64,000 nt of DNA from Paenibacillus piri (GTDB taxonomy: Bacteria > Bacillota > Bacilli > Paenibacillales > NBRC-103111). The stretch lies in NCBI RefSeq assembly GCF_004354045.1, contig NZ_SMRT01000002.1:1-64000 (forward strand), given 5' to 3'. The notes under the pieces were generated by a model. That model saw only the letters and a list, made by a program, of their open reading frames with translations. It was not told the DNA's origin and ran no database searches. Numbering within the stretch: position 1 is the stretch's first letter; each line of letters begins with the position of its first letter. Shown piece by piece: positions 17,208 to 26,050 of this stretch. Made by a program: the position numbers and the translations under genes.

Positions 17208-17912
17208 ATGAAGGAATTGCAGCACACAAAGCTGACTTTGTTTCTGGTCGTTTTAACTTTGCTGAACGTTATCGTTTATGCGATATTCAGAAACAAGACG
17301 TATCTCGATTTTTTAATCTGGAATTTGTTTTTGTCCTGGCTGCCCTTTATATTTTCCGGATCGGTGCTAGCCGTACTTCGCCGCAAACCGTTCAAGCTGA
17401 AAACGGCGCTGCTCGTCTGTTTATGTGTCGCCTGGCTGCTGTTTTTTCCGAATGCCCCTTATGTTATAAGCGATTTTGTTCATGTGACGGTTTTAAAATC
17501 CAACTACCTCGAACGAGGAAGGCTTAATTTTAATTATTGGTACGATTTTTTGGTCATTTATTTATTTTCGTGGACCTGTCTCCTGCTTGGCGTCGTTTCG
17601 ACTTACCAGCTTCATGGCGCGGCGAGGAAACGGTTCGGAAAAATCGCTGCCTGGCTGTTTGTCATGTTCGTTTCTTTTTTGGGCGGATACGGGGTTTTGC
17701 TAGGGCGAGAGTACAGGCTGAACAGCTGGGACGTCATTGCGAACGGTCATATCATCGCGTCAATTATTAAAACGAGCTTGTACGGCAGAGCCATTATATT
17801 TGGTCTGCTGTTCGGTCTTGTGATTAGTATTATTTATATCACCTTTTATTTTTTTATCAATGGCGCGAGCTTGCTGCAGCAACGGGAAACGGCCGAACAG
17901 GAAGAGACTTGA
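17208..17912 (+). CDS. DUF1361 integral membrane protein
   Basis: 234 residues with about six membrane helices. The stretch FPNAPYVISDFVH in the middle is the conserved signature of the DUF1361 family, and SWDVIANGHII lies near the C-terminus as in relatives. The function is not established. It starts at ATG after GAGGGGG, 32 bases after the GNAT gene, and may share its transcript. Confidence 0.85.
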   Translation: MKELQHTKLTLFLVVLTLLNVIVYAIFRNKTYLDFLIWNLFLSWLPFIFSGSVLAVLRRKPFKLKTALLVCLCVAWLLFFPNAPYVISDFVHVTVLKSNYLERGRLNFNYWYDFLVIYLFSWTCLLLGVVSTYQLHGAARKRFGKIAAWLFVMFVSFLGGYGVLLGREYRLNSWDVIANGHIIASIIKTSLYGRAIIFGLLFGLVISIIYITFYFFINGASLLQQRETAEQEET

Positions 17913-17964
17913 ATGATTAAATGAAAGAAATGCGAGGGCCGGTTGGGCGTAGACGGCTTCTCGT

Positions 17965-18159
17965 TTGAAAGGCCAGCGTGACCGGCTGCTCGAAAGTCCG
18001 ACGCTTGCAGAGGCGATCGCTAGCGGCTGGGAGCTGATCGGAGCTCATCCGATCCGGAGATCGGCAAAGCTGCATGTACCGGCGGATGAATCGCTTCGCA
18101 CGGTTGTTCAATTGCTCAGAGACAAAAGAGGAAACGCAGAGGAGCGGATATACCGGTGA
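17965..18159 (+). CDS. Small hypothetical protein coupled to the Nudix gene
   Basis: A 64-residue frame from TTG, basic and partly helical (LLESPTLAEAIASGWELIGA ... RTVVQLLRDKRGNAEERIYR). Its stop overlaps the GTG start of the Nudix gene by four bases, which suggests translational coupling and a real product. No family was recognised and no good ribosome site precedes the TTG. A stop lies just upstream in frame. A neighbouring frame from 17921 (ATG) ends at the same place, so a frameshifted longer gene is possible. Confidence 0.4.
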   Translation: MKGQRDRLLESPTLAEAIASGWELIGAHPIRRSAKLHVPADESLRTVVQLLRDKRGNAEERIYR

Positions 18160-18656
18160 GGCTGAGACTGATGACGACAGCTTTTTTATTTAATGACGGC
18201 AAAGTGCTGATGATGAAAAAATCGAACAGCTCGCTGCATCATGAAACGTTTTGGAGCGGACTCGGCGGTCATATGGAGCCGGATGAGCTGAACGACCCGA
18301 AGCGGGCTTGCATACGGGAAATTTACGAGGAGTCCGGACTGGAGGAAGCCGATTTGGCGGACTTGCGGCTCCGTTACATTTTGCTGCGAAGGAAGGAGCA
18401 TGAAATCAGACAGCAGTTCGTGTATATGGGACGGACGCTCCGCACCGATGCGGTAAGCTCGGAGGAAGGTGAGCTGTTCTGGATCGAGCGGGACGGGCTG
18501 CCTGCTTTGCGTCTGTCGCGCATCATCAGGTTTATGCTCGAGCATTCCGCGAAGCATCCTCACCAGGAGCAGGTTGCCGTCGGTACGATTTCGATGGATG
18601 ATGGCCGGGAGCCCCGTATCCATTGGGCTGAGCTTAGGGACCCTATCGTGTTTTGA
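18156..18656 (+). CDS. Nudix hydrolase
   Basis: 166 residues. The Nudix box is present as GGHMEPDELNDPKRACIREI followed by YEESGL. Two extra residues lie between the first glutamate and the REU core compared with the classical 23-residue box, a variant seen in several Firmicute subfamilies. It probably hydrolyses a nucleoside diphosphate derivative. GTG start overlapping the previous stop; AGAGGAG lies 11 bases upstream. Confidence 0.87.
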   Translation: MRLRLMTTAFLFNDGKVLMMKKSNSSLHHETFWSGLGGHMEPDELNDPKRACIREIYEESGLEEADLADLRLRYILLRRKEHEIRQQFVYMGRTLRTDAVSSEEGELFWIERDGLPALRLSRIIRFMLEHSAKHPHQEQVAVGTISMDDGREPRIHWAELRDPIVF

Positions 18657-18701
18657 CACGTTCAAACGGGTCTGTCGACCGAAATAAAGGGAGGGATACA
18701 T

Positions 18702-19268
18702 ATGGCCTATCATTATTGGCAGGGTAAATATGTCGTGCTAAGAGCCATGAAGGCATCGGATCAGTCATTATTCGAATCGTTTGACGATGAAATAGCGCGC
18801 AATGTGGATGCGATCTATTGGCCGCAGTCGGAGCGAAGAAGGTCGGACTGGCTCGAAGGCGAGCTTAAACCGCGGCAGGACGATACGTTCCGCTGGATTG
18901 CCGAAAACAGGCAGGGCGAGGTGGTCGGGACGATCGATACGTTTGCGTGCAGCAGAAGAAACGGTACGTTCAAATACGGAATCGCTCTGGCGCCGGAGCA
19001 CCGGAATAAAGGATATGCCACAGAGATGATCGCGATGGTCATCCGCTATTATTTTTATGAAATGAACTATCAGAAAGTAACGCCTCATGTATACTCATTC
19101 AATCAGGCGTCCATCAAACTTCACGAGAAGATGGGCTTCCGCAAGGAAGGACAGTTGAGAAATATGGTGTATACCGACGGCGAATATTTTGATGAAATTC
19201 ATTACGGGATGACCCGGGCTGATTTTGATGCGTTGTACGGAAGATCGGAATGGATAGGAAGCCCATGA
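18702..19268 (+). CDS. GNAT acetyltransferase, RimJ/RimL type
   Basis: 188 residues. KYGIALAPEHRNKGYATEMI is motif A, and SFNQASIKLHEKMGFRKEGQ is the C-terminal conserved region of RimJ/RimL-like acetyltransferases acting on amino groups of proteins or small molecules. Start after GGGAGG. Flanked by Nudix and MazG-like genes on the same strand. Confidence 0.88.
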   Translation: MAYHYWQGKYVVLRAMKASDQSLFESFDDEIARNVDAIYWPQSERRRSDWLEGELKPRQDDTFRWIAENRQGEVVGTIDTFACSRRNGTFKYGIALAPEHRNKGYATEMIAMVIRYYFYEMNYQKVTPHVYSFNQASIKLHEKMGFRKEGQLRNMVYTDGEYFDEIHYGMTRADFDALYGRSEWIGSP

Positions 19269-19354
19269 ATGTATAATCAATCGGGATGATATCGGACGAT
19301 CTTCACGTGCTCTATTTTGGAAAAAGGATTTATTGTCGGGAAGGCGGGAAAGCG

Positions 19355-19651
19355 TTGAAGGAAGCGGTCACACTGCGCGGTTTGCAACAATATATCAAGC
19401 AAACGGATCATCATCCGGATCGAAAGCACCATTATTTTTATAAGCTGATCGAAGAAACCGGCGAATTATCTGAAGTGCTCCGCAAAAACCGGCGGCTGAA
19501 GGATACGGGTACGATCAAAGGGACAATCGAAGAGGAGCTGTACGATGTTTTATACTATGTCGCCGCATTGGCGAACGTCTACGATATCGATTTGGAGCAG
19601 TGCTTTGCATTAAAGGAAGAGATCAACAAGCGAAAATGGAAAAAAGAATAG
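19355..19651 (+). CDS. MazG-like nucleotide pyrophosphohydrolase
   Basis: 98 residues. HYFYKLIEETGELSEVLRK and TIEEELYDVLYYVAALANVY give the EExxE...ExxD pattern of the all-alpha NTP pyrophosphatase fold that binds magnesium. Such proteins hydrolyse (d)NTPs to monophosphates, often as house cleaning. I prefer the TTG at 19355, preceded by GGAAGGCGGGAAAG. The ATG at 19286 would add 23 residues but lies right behind a TATAAT box (19272-19277). Confidence 0.75.
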   Translation: MKEAVTLRGLQQYIKQTDHHPDRKHHYFYKLIEETGELSEVLRKNRRLKDTGTIKGTIEEELYDVLYYVAALANVYDIDLEQCFALKEEINKRKWKKE

Positions 19652-19662
19652 CGGGGATGGCA

Positions 19663-20478
19663 ATGAAAGGTTTAAAGCCAATCGGCCGCGGCCGAACCGC
19701 GGATATTTTCGAATACGGCGACGGCAAAATCATAAAGCTGTTTAAAGAAGGACTGCCGCAGCCGGTGATGGAGAACGAATATACGACGAGCGTATATATT
19801 CATTCCTTGGGCATACCGACGCCGGAGCCGTTCGAATTGCTGGAGGTGGACGGAAGAACGGGGATCGTATATGAACGCGCCAGCGGTCATACCATGCTGC
19901 GGATCATGATGGCCAAACCGTGGCAGATCAATCGTCAATCCAGACAGCTGGCCGAGCTGCATGCGCAAATTCATCGTCATACCGTCACTGCGATGCGGCA
20001 GCGTCAGAAAGATATGCTCGAGCAGCGCATCGCCGCGGCCTCGTTGTTGGATGCGGAGGAGAAGGAACAAATACTCGACATCCTGGACCGGCTGCCGGAA
20101 GGGAATCAGCTCTGTCACGGCGACTTTCACCCTGACAATATTATGGTGGGCGACAAATGCCGGATTCTCGATTGGATGACCGGCATGTCGGGCAATCCTG
20201 CCGGAGACGCCGCCCGTTCCGTCCTGCTGCTAAGTACCGGTTCGCTGCCTGGCGAAACGCCTAAGCTTATCGCCGCAATGATTGAACTAATGAGAAGGCG
20301 GTTAAAGGAAGTTTACCTGACTCATTATATACGAGTTTCCGGCATCGGCTCGGATGAAATCGAGCAATGGCTGCTTCCGGTAGCCGCGGCCCGCTTGGCC
20401 GAGTGGCTGCCTGACCACGAAAAGCAAGGCTTGACCGAGCTGATCCGGGCCAGACTTGCACAAATCCGGCGACCGTGA
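19663..20478 (+). CDS. Aminoglycoside phosphotransferase-like kinase
   Basis: 271 residues. The catalytic loop LCHGDFHPDNIMV (HGDxHxxN) and the metal-binding ILDWMTG place it in the APH/choline kinase fold. GRGRTADIFEYGDGKIIKLF at the N-terminus is the nucleotide loop and ATP-binding lysine. The substrate may be a small molecule; resistance is not implied. The ATG follows GCGGGG; the frame is open upstream into the MazG-like gene. The two genes are almost contiguous. Confidence 0.8.
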   Translation: MKGLKPIGRGRTADIFEYGDGKIIKLFKEGLPQPVMENEYTTSVYIHSLGIPTPEPFELLEVDGRTGIVYERASGHTMLRIMMAKPWQINRQSRQLAELHAQIHRHTVTAMRQRQKDMLEQRIAAASLLDAEEKEQILDILDRLPEGNQLCHGDFHPDNIMVGDKCRILDWMTGMSGNPAGDAARSVLLLSTGSLPGETPKLIAAMIELMRRRLKEVYLTHYIRVSGIGSDEIEQWLLPVAAARLAEWLPDHEKQGLTELIRARLAQIRRP

Positions 20479-20504
20479 TTGCATCGCTCCGGAATTCATA
20501 CCGT

Positions 20505-20533
20505 TTGGTAATTTCGCCGAATCTTGATATGAT
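20505..20533 (+). promoter_or_regulatory. Promoter of msrAB
   Basis: TTGGTA (20505-20510), 17 bases, then TATGAT (20528-20533) with a TG one base upstream. It leaves a leader of about 130 bases before msrAB in which I see no known regulatory RNA. Confidence 0.6.
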
Positions 20534-20670
20534 AAAGAGGAGAATGAAGCGCCAACGCTTGCTTAAGTCTTTTTGCTTTCGACTTTTTATGCGGATTCCA
20601 TAAGGGGAATCTTGCTCTGTTCGCGCAGCGGGCATTTATAGACCTGATTTTAGAAGCGGAGGGATGACGA

Positions 20671-21654
20671 ATGAGCGAAAGCTCCGGGCATCGGCAGGAT
20701 CGTTATGAGCTGGCAACGTTTGCCGGCGGTTGTTTTTGGTGCATGGTTTCACCTTTCGAGGAATTGCCGGGGATCGAAAAGGTCGTTTCCGGCTATACGG
20801 GAGGACATAAAGCAAATCCGACGTACGAGGAGGTTTGCTCGGAAACGACGGGGCATGCGGAGGCGGTTCAAATTACATTCGATCCGCAGCTGTTTCCATA
20901 TGAGAAGCTGCTGGATATGTATTGGCGTCAGATCGACCCGACGGATGCGGGAGGCCAATTCCACGACCGGGGTCCGTCTTACCGTACGGCGATCTTTTAC
21001 CATAGCGACGAGCAGAAGCGGCTGGCCGAAGCATCCAGGCGGGCGTTGGAGGAAAGCGGCCGCTTTGACAAGCCGATCGTGACCGAGATTACGGCTGCAG
21101 GCCCGTTTTACGAAGCGGAAGATTACCATCAAAACTATCATCACAAACAAACGCTGCGTTATAAAATGTATCGAAAAGGCTCCGGCCGCGACAATTTCAT
21201 CGCCGCTCATTGGCATACGGAGAAGGATAAAGAACAGTTAAGGCACAAACTGACGCCGCTGCAATACGAGGTGACTCAGAACAATGCCACCGAGCCCCCG
21301 TTCCGCAACGAGTTCTGGGATCACCATGACGAAGGAATTTATGTCGATATCGTTTCCGGCGAGCCGTTATTCAGCTCGTTGGATAAGTTCGATTCAGGCT
21401 GCGGCTGGCCGAGCTTTACCAAACCGATCGAACAGGCGAACGTGAAGGATAAGCAGGATTACAGCCATTTCATGATCCGCACCGAAGTGCGCAGCAGAGA
21501 GGGCGATTCCCACCTGGGCCATGTGTTCAATGACGGTCCGGACCCAACGGGGTTGAGGTACTGCATCAATTCGGCGGCGCTGCGCTTTATCCCGAAGGAA
21601 CAATTGGAGAAGGAAGGCTACGGCGCATATGCACGTTTGTTTAAAAAAGATTAA
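20671..21654 (+). CDS. msrAB: Fused peptide-methionine sulfoxide reductase MsrA-MsrB
   Basis: 327 residues. Residues 1-165 are MsrA, with GGCFWC as the catalytic cysteine motif; the rest is MsrB, with CGWPSF and the catalytic RYCIN. Together they repair S- and R-methionine sulfoxide. The MsrB half lacks the two CxxC zinc sites ([14 protein letters not shown] replaces them), so it belongs to the zinc-free group. It follows its own promoter and a GGAGGG ribosome site. Confidence 0.95.
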   Translation: MSESSGHRQDRYELATFAGGCFWCMVSPFEELPGIEKVVSGYTGGHKANPTYEEVCSETTGHAEAVQITFDPQLFPYEKLLDMYWRQIDPTDAGGQFHDRGPSYRTAIFYHSDEQKRLAEASRRALEESGRFDKPIVTEITAAGPFYEAEDYHQNYHHKQTLRYKMYRKGSGRDNFIAAHWHTEKDKEQLRHKLTPLQYEVTQNNATEPPFRNEFWDHHDEGIYVDIVSGEPLFSSLDKFDSGCGWPSFTKPIEQANVKDKQDYSHFMIRTEVRSREGDSHLGHVFNDGPDPTGLRYCINSAALRFIPKEQLEKEGYGAYARLFKKD

Positions 21655-21767
21655 CAGACAGGCGGAACTGTGCACAGAGCGTACGCGTCGATCCTAGCAG
21701 GATGGTCTTGACAAACAGGACGTACAGCGTATAATTAGCAGCAAAATCTTACATAGGAGGCATTCAT

Positions 21768-22046
21768 ATGAAATATTTTGCCTGTTTTCTGCCTATCATC
21801 AGCCCCGAGAAAAGCCAGCAGTTTCGCCCGCAGCATCTTGAATATTTGGAGAAGGGCCGCAACGAAGGCAAAATTTTTGCCAACGGCAAATTTGCCGACG
21901 GCTCCGGCGGATTAGTCATATACATTGCGGAATCGTCCGACGAGGTTGTGGAATTGGCGAGACAAGACCCTTATGTATCCAGCGGCGCAAGAGGCTACGA
22001 AATCCACGAATGGGAAATGGTGACGAAAGCTGTTATTCCCAAATAA
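21768..22046 (+). CDS. YciI-family protein
   Basis: 92 residues of the YCII-like ferredoxin-fold family. The conserved histidine appears in RPQHLEYLEKGRNEGKIFAN and the conserved aspartate in ARQDPYVSSGA. Members are often small enzymes or chaperone-like partners; the substrate is unknown. Strong ribosome site (TAGGAGG) and a terminator directly after. Confidence 0.85.
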   Translation: MKYFACFLPIISPEKSQQFRPQHLEYLEKGRNEGKIFANGKFADGSGGLVIYIAESSDEVVELARQDPYVSSGARGYEIHEWEMVTKAVIPK

Positions 22047-22070
22047 TACGAGTCCGATAGAAAAAGAAAT

Positions 22071-22116
22071 AACCGGCAAACCCGGCACGAACCGTGCGCG
22101 GCGGCCGGTTTTTTTT
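22071..22116 (+). terminator. Terminator after the YciI gene
   Basis: AACCGGC (22071-22077) pairs with GCCGGTT (22104-22110), enclosing GCACG/CGTGC, and runs into eight T. Confidence 0.85.
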
Positions 22117-22227
22117 GTTGTTTGCCAATCTTTTTTTAAAATTGAGCTTTTCCATTTATCCATATCGCCGGTTTCAACTTTATGGATATTTGTACGGCTT
22201 CCCAATAACGTGATATTGTTGAAGTAG

Positions 22228-22479
22228 TTGACCCGCCATAAGGACGCGGTAAAATTCATTGCCAAACAGGAGTTTGCGGTTCAAGAACGAATCGTTCACG
22301 GTCTGCAAGAATTATTCACCATTCTTTCAAGCGGCGACATTAAACTCATGAAAGGTTACGCCGGTTTATATCGGCTGCGGATCGGCACATTACGAGTCCT
22401 ATTTGAGATCGACCATAACGAGAATGCGGACTATATACGTGCTGTCGATATAGCTTGCCCAATAACTATCCGATCGTAA
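22228..22479 (+). CDS. RelE/ParE-like toxin frame, orphan and possibly N-terminally broken
   Basis: 83 residues from TTG. The body (RHKDAVKFIAKQEFAVQERI, then LMKGYAGLYRLRIGTLRVLF and EIDHNENADYIRAVDI) matches the RelE/ParE mRNA-interferase fold, including the LKGY-LYRLRIG-YRVIFEI type core. The usual first beta strand before TRHK is missing: the frame upstream has a stop at once, and a plausible DIVEVV strand lies in another frame, suggesting a one-base frameshift. No antitoxin gene is adjacent on either side. It is either a remnant or a rare orphan toxin. Confidence 0.55.
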   Translation: MTRHKDAVKFIAKQEFAVQERIVHGLQELFTILSSGDIKLMKGYAGLYRLRIGTLRVLFEIDHNENADYIRAVDIACPITIRS

Positions 22480-22569
22480 AAAGGAGCAATGATGAGCATT
22501 CATACGAAACTGAGCAACGATAACAACAGCTGCGAAACGGGTGTTCAACAGCGATGGAGGTATGCAGAG

Positions 22570-23073
22570 ATGGACATACACCGGATCAGCCACGATCATG
22601 TTGAAGAAATCCACAAGCTGATGCTTGATGTCGTTTCCCGTCTGCCATCCGGCGCTTTGTTCGCTATGGATGACGAAGACTATTTGCACGATCTGCTCAA
22701 ACGCAAGGGTGAAATTTATGGAGCTTTTGACAATGGCAAGCTGGTAGCTTATACGGTTCTTGCGTTGCCAGGGATAGGGTCGGGTAATTTAGGACGGGAG
22801 TTCGGGGTGCCGGAGGAGGAGCTCTCCCGGGTTGGGGTGTTCGATGCAACTATCGTTCACGAATCAGTCCGGGGTCGAGGGCTGCAGCGCTTCTTCATCG
22901 ATTTACGCGAACGGCGCGCCAAAACGTTAGGATGTTTGCACCTGTATTCAACGGTTCATCCTGACAACGAAGCGAGCCGGCGTAATTTGGAGGCTGCACG
23001 GTTCGTTCTCCAATTCACCCGTCAGATGTACGGTGGGCATCCAAGGCACTGCTATACCAAGCGGTTGCAATAG
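22570..23073 (+). CDS. GNAT-family N-acetyltransferase
   Basis: 167 residues. TIVHESVRGRGLQRFFIDLR is motif A and PDNEASRRNLEAARF the motif B region. The ATG at 22570 has TGGAGG nine bases upstream. An alternative start at 22489, after AAGGAG but very close to it, would add 27 weakly structured residues. Substrate unknown. Confidence 0.8.
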   Translation: MDIHRISHDHVEEIHKLMLDVVSRLPSGALFAMDDEDYLHDLLKRKGEIYGAFDNGKLVAYTVLALPGIGSGNLGREFGVPEEELSRVGVFDATIVHESVRGRGLQRFFIDLRERRAKTLGCLHLYSTVHPDNEASRRNLEAARFVLQFTRQMYGGHPRHCYTKRLQ

Positions 23074-23213
23074 CCAACATAGAGGGATGTTTCTCCCATT
23101 CTGCATTGTCTGGAGCCGCCGCCATGAGGAATTTGTACAAGAATTTCACGATTAATTTCCATAACCATCGTGATGATGCTTTTCTAAATGTGCAGGGCCG
23201 GGACTTGTAGTCA

Positions 23214-23243
23214 TTGACAGGGACAAGCTGGGAACGGTATACT
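23214..23243 (+). promoter_or_regulatory. Promoter of fabHF
   Basis: TTGACA (23214-23219) and TATACT (23238-23243) separated by 18 bases. Transcription would start near 23250, just before the FapR-type operator. Confidence 0.8.
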
Positions 23244-23253
23244 ATAACCATAA

Positions 23254-23270
23254 TTAGTACTTGGTACTAA
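23254..23270. promoter_or_regulatory. FapR operator
   Basis: TTAGTACTTGGTACTAA is a perfect inverted repeat (TTAGTAC-ttg-GTACTAA) and matches the 17-base FapR box known from B. subtilis lipid genes. It lies immediately downstream of the predicted start point of fabHF. FapR would repress here until malonyl-CoA rises. Confidence 0.85.
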
Positions 23271-23316
23271 TACTAAGTTTTAATCCTAGATATTAAAATA
23301 TTGGGAGGGAAACGCG

Positions 23317-24348
23317 ATGTCTCTTCAAAAAGCGCGAATTACCGCTATCGGCACGTATGTACCGGAACGCATACTGACAAATCAAGACCTCGAGGGCATG
23401 GTAGACACAAGCAACGAATGGATTATTCAACGGACAGGAATCCGCGAACGCCGAATCAGCGGCCCTGAACAATACACGAGCGATCTCGGTACGGCGGCCG
23501 TCCAAGATTTAATGCACCGCTTTAACAAGCGGGTCGACGATGTCGATCTGATTATCGTCGCCACCAGTACGCCGGATTTCCCGTTTCCAAGTGTGGCGGC
23601 ACTGATGCAGGACCGTCTCGGCATCCCGGCGTCAGCGGGAGTTATCGATTTGAGCGCCGCCTGCGCCGGCTTCGTATATGCGCTGCATACGGCCAACGGT
23701 TTTATTGCCTCCGGACTGCATCGCAAAGTATTGGTCGTCGGCGCCGATACGTTGTCGCGCATTACGGATTATACCGACCGGACGACCTGCGTGCTGTTCG
23801 GGGACGGCGCCGGGGCGGCATTGGTGGAGCGGGATGACGAAGAATCGAGCTTCGAAGCGTTTCATCTCGGAACGGACGGGAAAGGGGCGATGCATGTGTA
23901 CCGGACCGGTCTGGCCAATAAGCTGAACGGCGTAGAACTGCAGGACACGCAGCTTCTTGTGCAAAACGGCAAGGAAGTGTTCAGGTGGGCGGTGCGCACC
24001 GTTCCGGACGGCATGAAGGCGCTTATGGACAAAAGCTCGCTGTCTCTGGATCAGGTGGACTGGTTTATTCCGCACAGCGCGAATTTACGCATCATCGAAC
24101 CGGTTTGCGAGAAAAGCGGCTTTCCCATCGAGCGGACCCTGTACAGTCTCGTGCAATTCGGCAATACGTCCGCCGCTACGATCCCGTTGTCGCTTGATCT
24201 CGGAATCCGTGACGGCCGGGTTCACAACGGCGATCGTCTGCTGCTGTACGGCTTCGGCGCGGGCCTCACACATGCCGGATTGTTATTGAAGCTTCGGTTG
24301 GACCCGCAAATTCAACGACCCGAAATCGAATATGATCAACAAATATGA
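23317..24348 (+). CDS. fabH: Beta-ketoacyl-ACP synthase III
   Basis: 343 residues. It starts fatty acid synthesis by condensing acyl-CoA (branched primers in Bacilli) with malonyl-ACP. The catalytic triad is visible: Cys in SAACAGFVYALHTANGFI, His in WFIPHSANLRII, Asn in FGNTSAATIP. GGGAGG precedes the ATG. It is first of a fabH-fabF operon behind a FapR box, the same arrangement as fabHA-fabF in B. subtilis. Confidence 0.96.
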   Translation: MSLQKARITAIGTYVPERILTNQDLEGMVDTSNEWIIQRTGIRERRISGPEQYTSDLGTAAVQDLMHRFNKRVDDVDLIIVATSTPDFPFPSVAALMQDRLGIPASAGVIDLSAACAGFVYALHTANGFIASGLHRKVLVVGADTLSRITDYTDRTTCVLFGDGAGAALVERDDEESSFEAFHLGTDGKGAMHVYRTGLANKLNGVELQDTQLLVQNGKEVFRWAVRTVPDGMKALMDKSSLSLDQVDWFIPHSANLRIIEPVCEKSGFPIERTLYSLVQFGNTSAATIPLSLDLGIRDGRVHNGDRLLLYGFGAGLTHAGLLLKLRLDPQIQRPEIEYDQQI

Positions 24349-24388
24349 AATCAATGGGAATCATTCTAAGATCAAGGAGCTGATTGTG

Positions 24389-25636
24389 ATGAAAAGGCGT
24401 GTGGCAGTTACCGGAATGGGTGTAATTTCTCCGCTCGGATCGGATACGGATAGCTTTTGGAGCCGGCTGAAGAATGGAGAGTCCGGCATTTCGCGAATCC
24501 GAGTGTTCGATCCTTCCCCGTTTTCAACGCAAATTGCCGGCGTAGTCGCCGATTTTGAACCGGAGCGTTATTTTGACGCCAGGGAGCTCCGGCATATGGA
24601 CCGCTTTGTCCAATTCGCGGCTGCCGCGGGGCTGCAGGCTCTGGGCGAATCGGGGATTACGGTGACGGAGAGCAACGCGCATCGCGTCGGTGTATCGATC
24701 GGGACCGGGATCGGCGGGATCGGAACGCTGTTGGACAATCATGCCACGATGCTGGAAAGAGGCCCCCGGCGCATCAGTCCGTTTATGATTCCGATGATGA
24801 TCGCCAATATGGGCTCGGCCCAGCTGTCGATCTTGATCGGAGCGAAAGGCCCCAATATGACGCCGGTCAACGCCTGCGCCTCCGGCAATAACGCGATCGG
24901 CGAAGCGTTTCACGCGATTCGCGCCGGCGCTGCCGACGTAATGATCGCCGGCGGGGCGGAGGCGCCGATCAACGAGCTGGCCTTCGGCGGATTTTGCAAT
25001 ATGAAGGCCATGTCGACCCGCAACGATGAACCGCGGCAGGCGAGCAGGCCGTTTGACGCAGCGCGCGACGGATTCGTCATGTCCGAGGGCGCCGGCATTC
25101 TCGTACTGGAGGAATGGGAGCATGCCCGGAACAGAGGGGCCAATATATTGGGCGAAATTATCGGCTACGGCCAGTCCGCAGATGCCTATCATATCACCGC
25201 TCCCGATCCTGAAGGGAAGGGCAACGCGCTGGCGATGCAGGCGGCACTCGACGACGCCGGGATCGCGCCGGAGGCGGTGGACTATATTAACGCCCATGCG
25301 ACCGGGACCCCGATTGGCGACCGGGCGGAGATAATCGGCATCAAGCGAGTTTTCGGCGGGCATGCGCACAAGCTGAAGGTGAGCTCAACGAAATCGGCGA
25401 CCGGCCATTTGTTCGGTGCCGCAGGCGGCCTGGAGGCGGTCATTACGGTCAAGAGCTTGCAGGATGGCATCGTGCCTCCGACGATCAACTACGAGACGCA
25501 TGATCCGTCCTGCGATCTGGATGTCGTTCCGAATGCGGCGCAGGCAGCCGATATCCAGACGGCCATTTCCAACGGCTTCGGGTTCGGCGGCCACAATGCG
25601 GTGCTCGTCTTTCAAAAAGCGGGCTTTCCCGACTGA
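24389..25636 (+). CDS. fabF: Beta-ketoacyl-ACP synthase II
   Basis: 415 residues, the elongating condensing enzyme. Cys in NACASGNNAIGEAFHAIRAG, His in NAHATGTPIGD, Lys in STKSATGHLFGAAG and His in the same stretch form the catalytic set. AAGGAG lies nine bases before MKRRVAVTGMG; an in-frame start at 24332 would overlap fabH. A terminator follows. Confidence 0.96.
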   Translation: MKRRVAVTGMGVISPLGSDTDSFWSRLKNGESGISRIRVFDPSPFSTQIAGVVADFEPERYFDARELRHMDRFVQFAAAAGLQALGESGITVTESNAHRVGVSIGTGIGGIGTLLDNHATMLERGPRRISPFMIPMMIANMGSAQLSILIGAKGPNMTPVNACASGNNAIGEAFHAIRAGAADVMIAGGAEAPINELAFGGFCNMKAMSTRNDEPRQASRPFDAARDGFVMSEGAGILVLEEWEHARNRGANILGEIIGYGQSADAYHITAPDPEGKGNALAMQAALDDAGIAPEAVDYINAHATGTPIGDRAEIIGIKRVFGGHAHKLKVSSTKSATGHLFGAAGGLEAVITVKSLQDGIVPPTINYETHDPSCDLDVVPNAAQAADIQTAISNGFGFGGHNAVLVFQKAGFPD

Positions 25637-25677
25637 CCGTCGTTTGCCGCCGCACCTGCAACAACATAAGCAATACG

Positions 25678-25713
25678 GGACACAGCCGGTTCGATGGGTT
25701 GTGTCCTTTTTTT
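25678..25713 (+). terminator. Terminator of the fabHF operon
   Basis: GGACACA pairs with TGTGTCC (25700-25706), followed by seven T. Confidence 0.85.
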
Positions 25714-25913
25714 AACATATATTGTTTCTTTTATAGCGATTTTGTAAAATAGAACGAATGTACGAACTTTTGTGAGAGAGGTTTTTATTCTTGGACTTGT
25801 CTTTAACCATTGAAAAGCGTAAATCGGGAGCCGGTCATTTTAACCTCCTCAAATTCTGTCAAAACGTGTAAGATAGATAGAGTATCCAGTGCTGGACAAT
25901 TCAGGTATTTTTA

Positions 25914-25955
25914 TAAGAAATTGTTCAGCTCCGCTGAAAACATATAAATTCTGAT
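25914..25955. repeat. GTTCAGC-GCTGAA hairpin repeat, second copy
   Basis: AGAAATTGTTCAGCTCCGC and the following TGAAAAC, then AAATTCT, repeat the core seen at 308-326, again enclosed by a short inverted repeat (AGAAATT/AAATTCT). It lies in the 400-base gap before the sigma operon. The rest of that gap (25714-25913) shows no gene or clear promoter. Confidence 0.6.
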
Positions 25956-26050
25956 ATTATCAAAAAGCTGTTTATTCTGTCCGTTTTAAGCTAGACTTGC
26001 AGGAAGCAGCGGTGATGATTAACGTGTATTTACAAAACCGTGGAGGAGCT

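Noticed and set aside
20544..20603. 19-codon frame in the msrAB leader, beginning MKRQRLLKSF
   Set aside because: Its apparent ribosome site lies largely upstream of the predicted transcription start, so it is unlikely to be translated.
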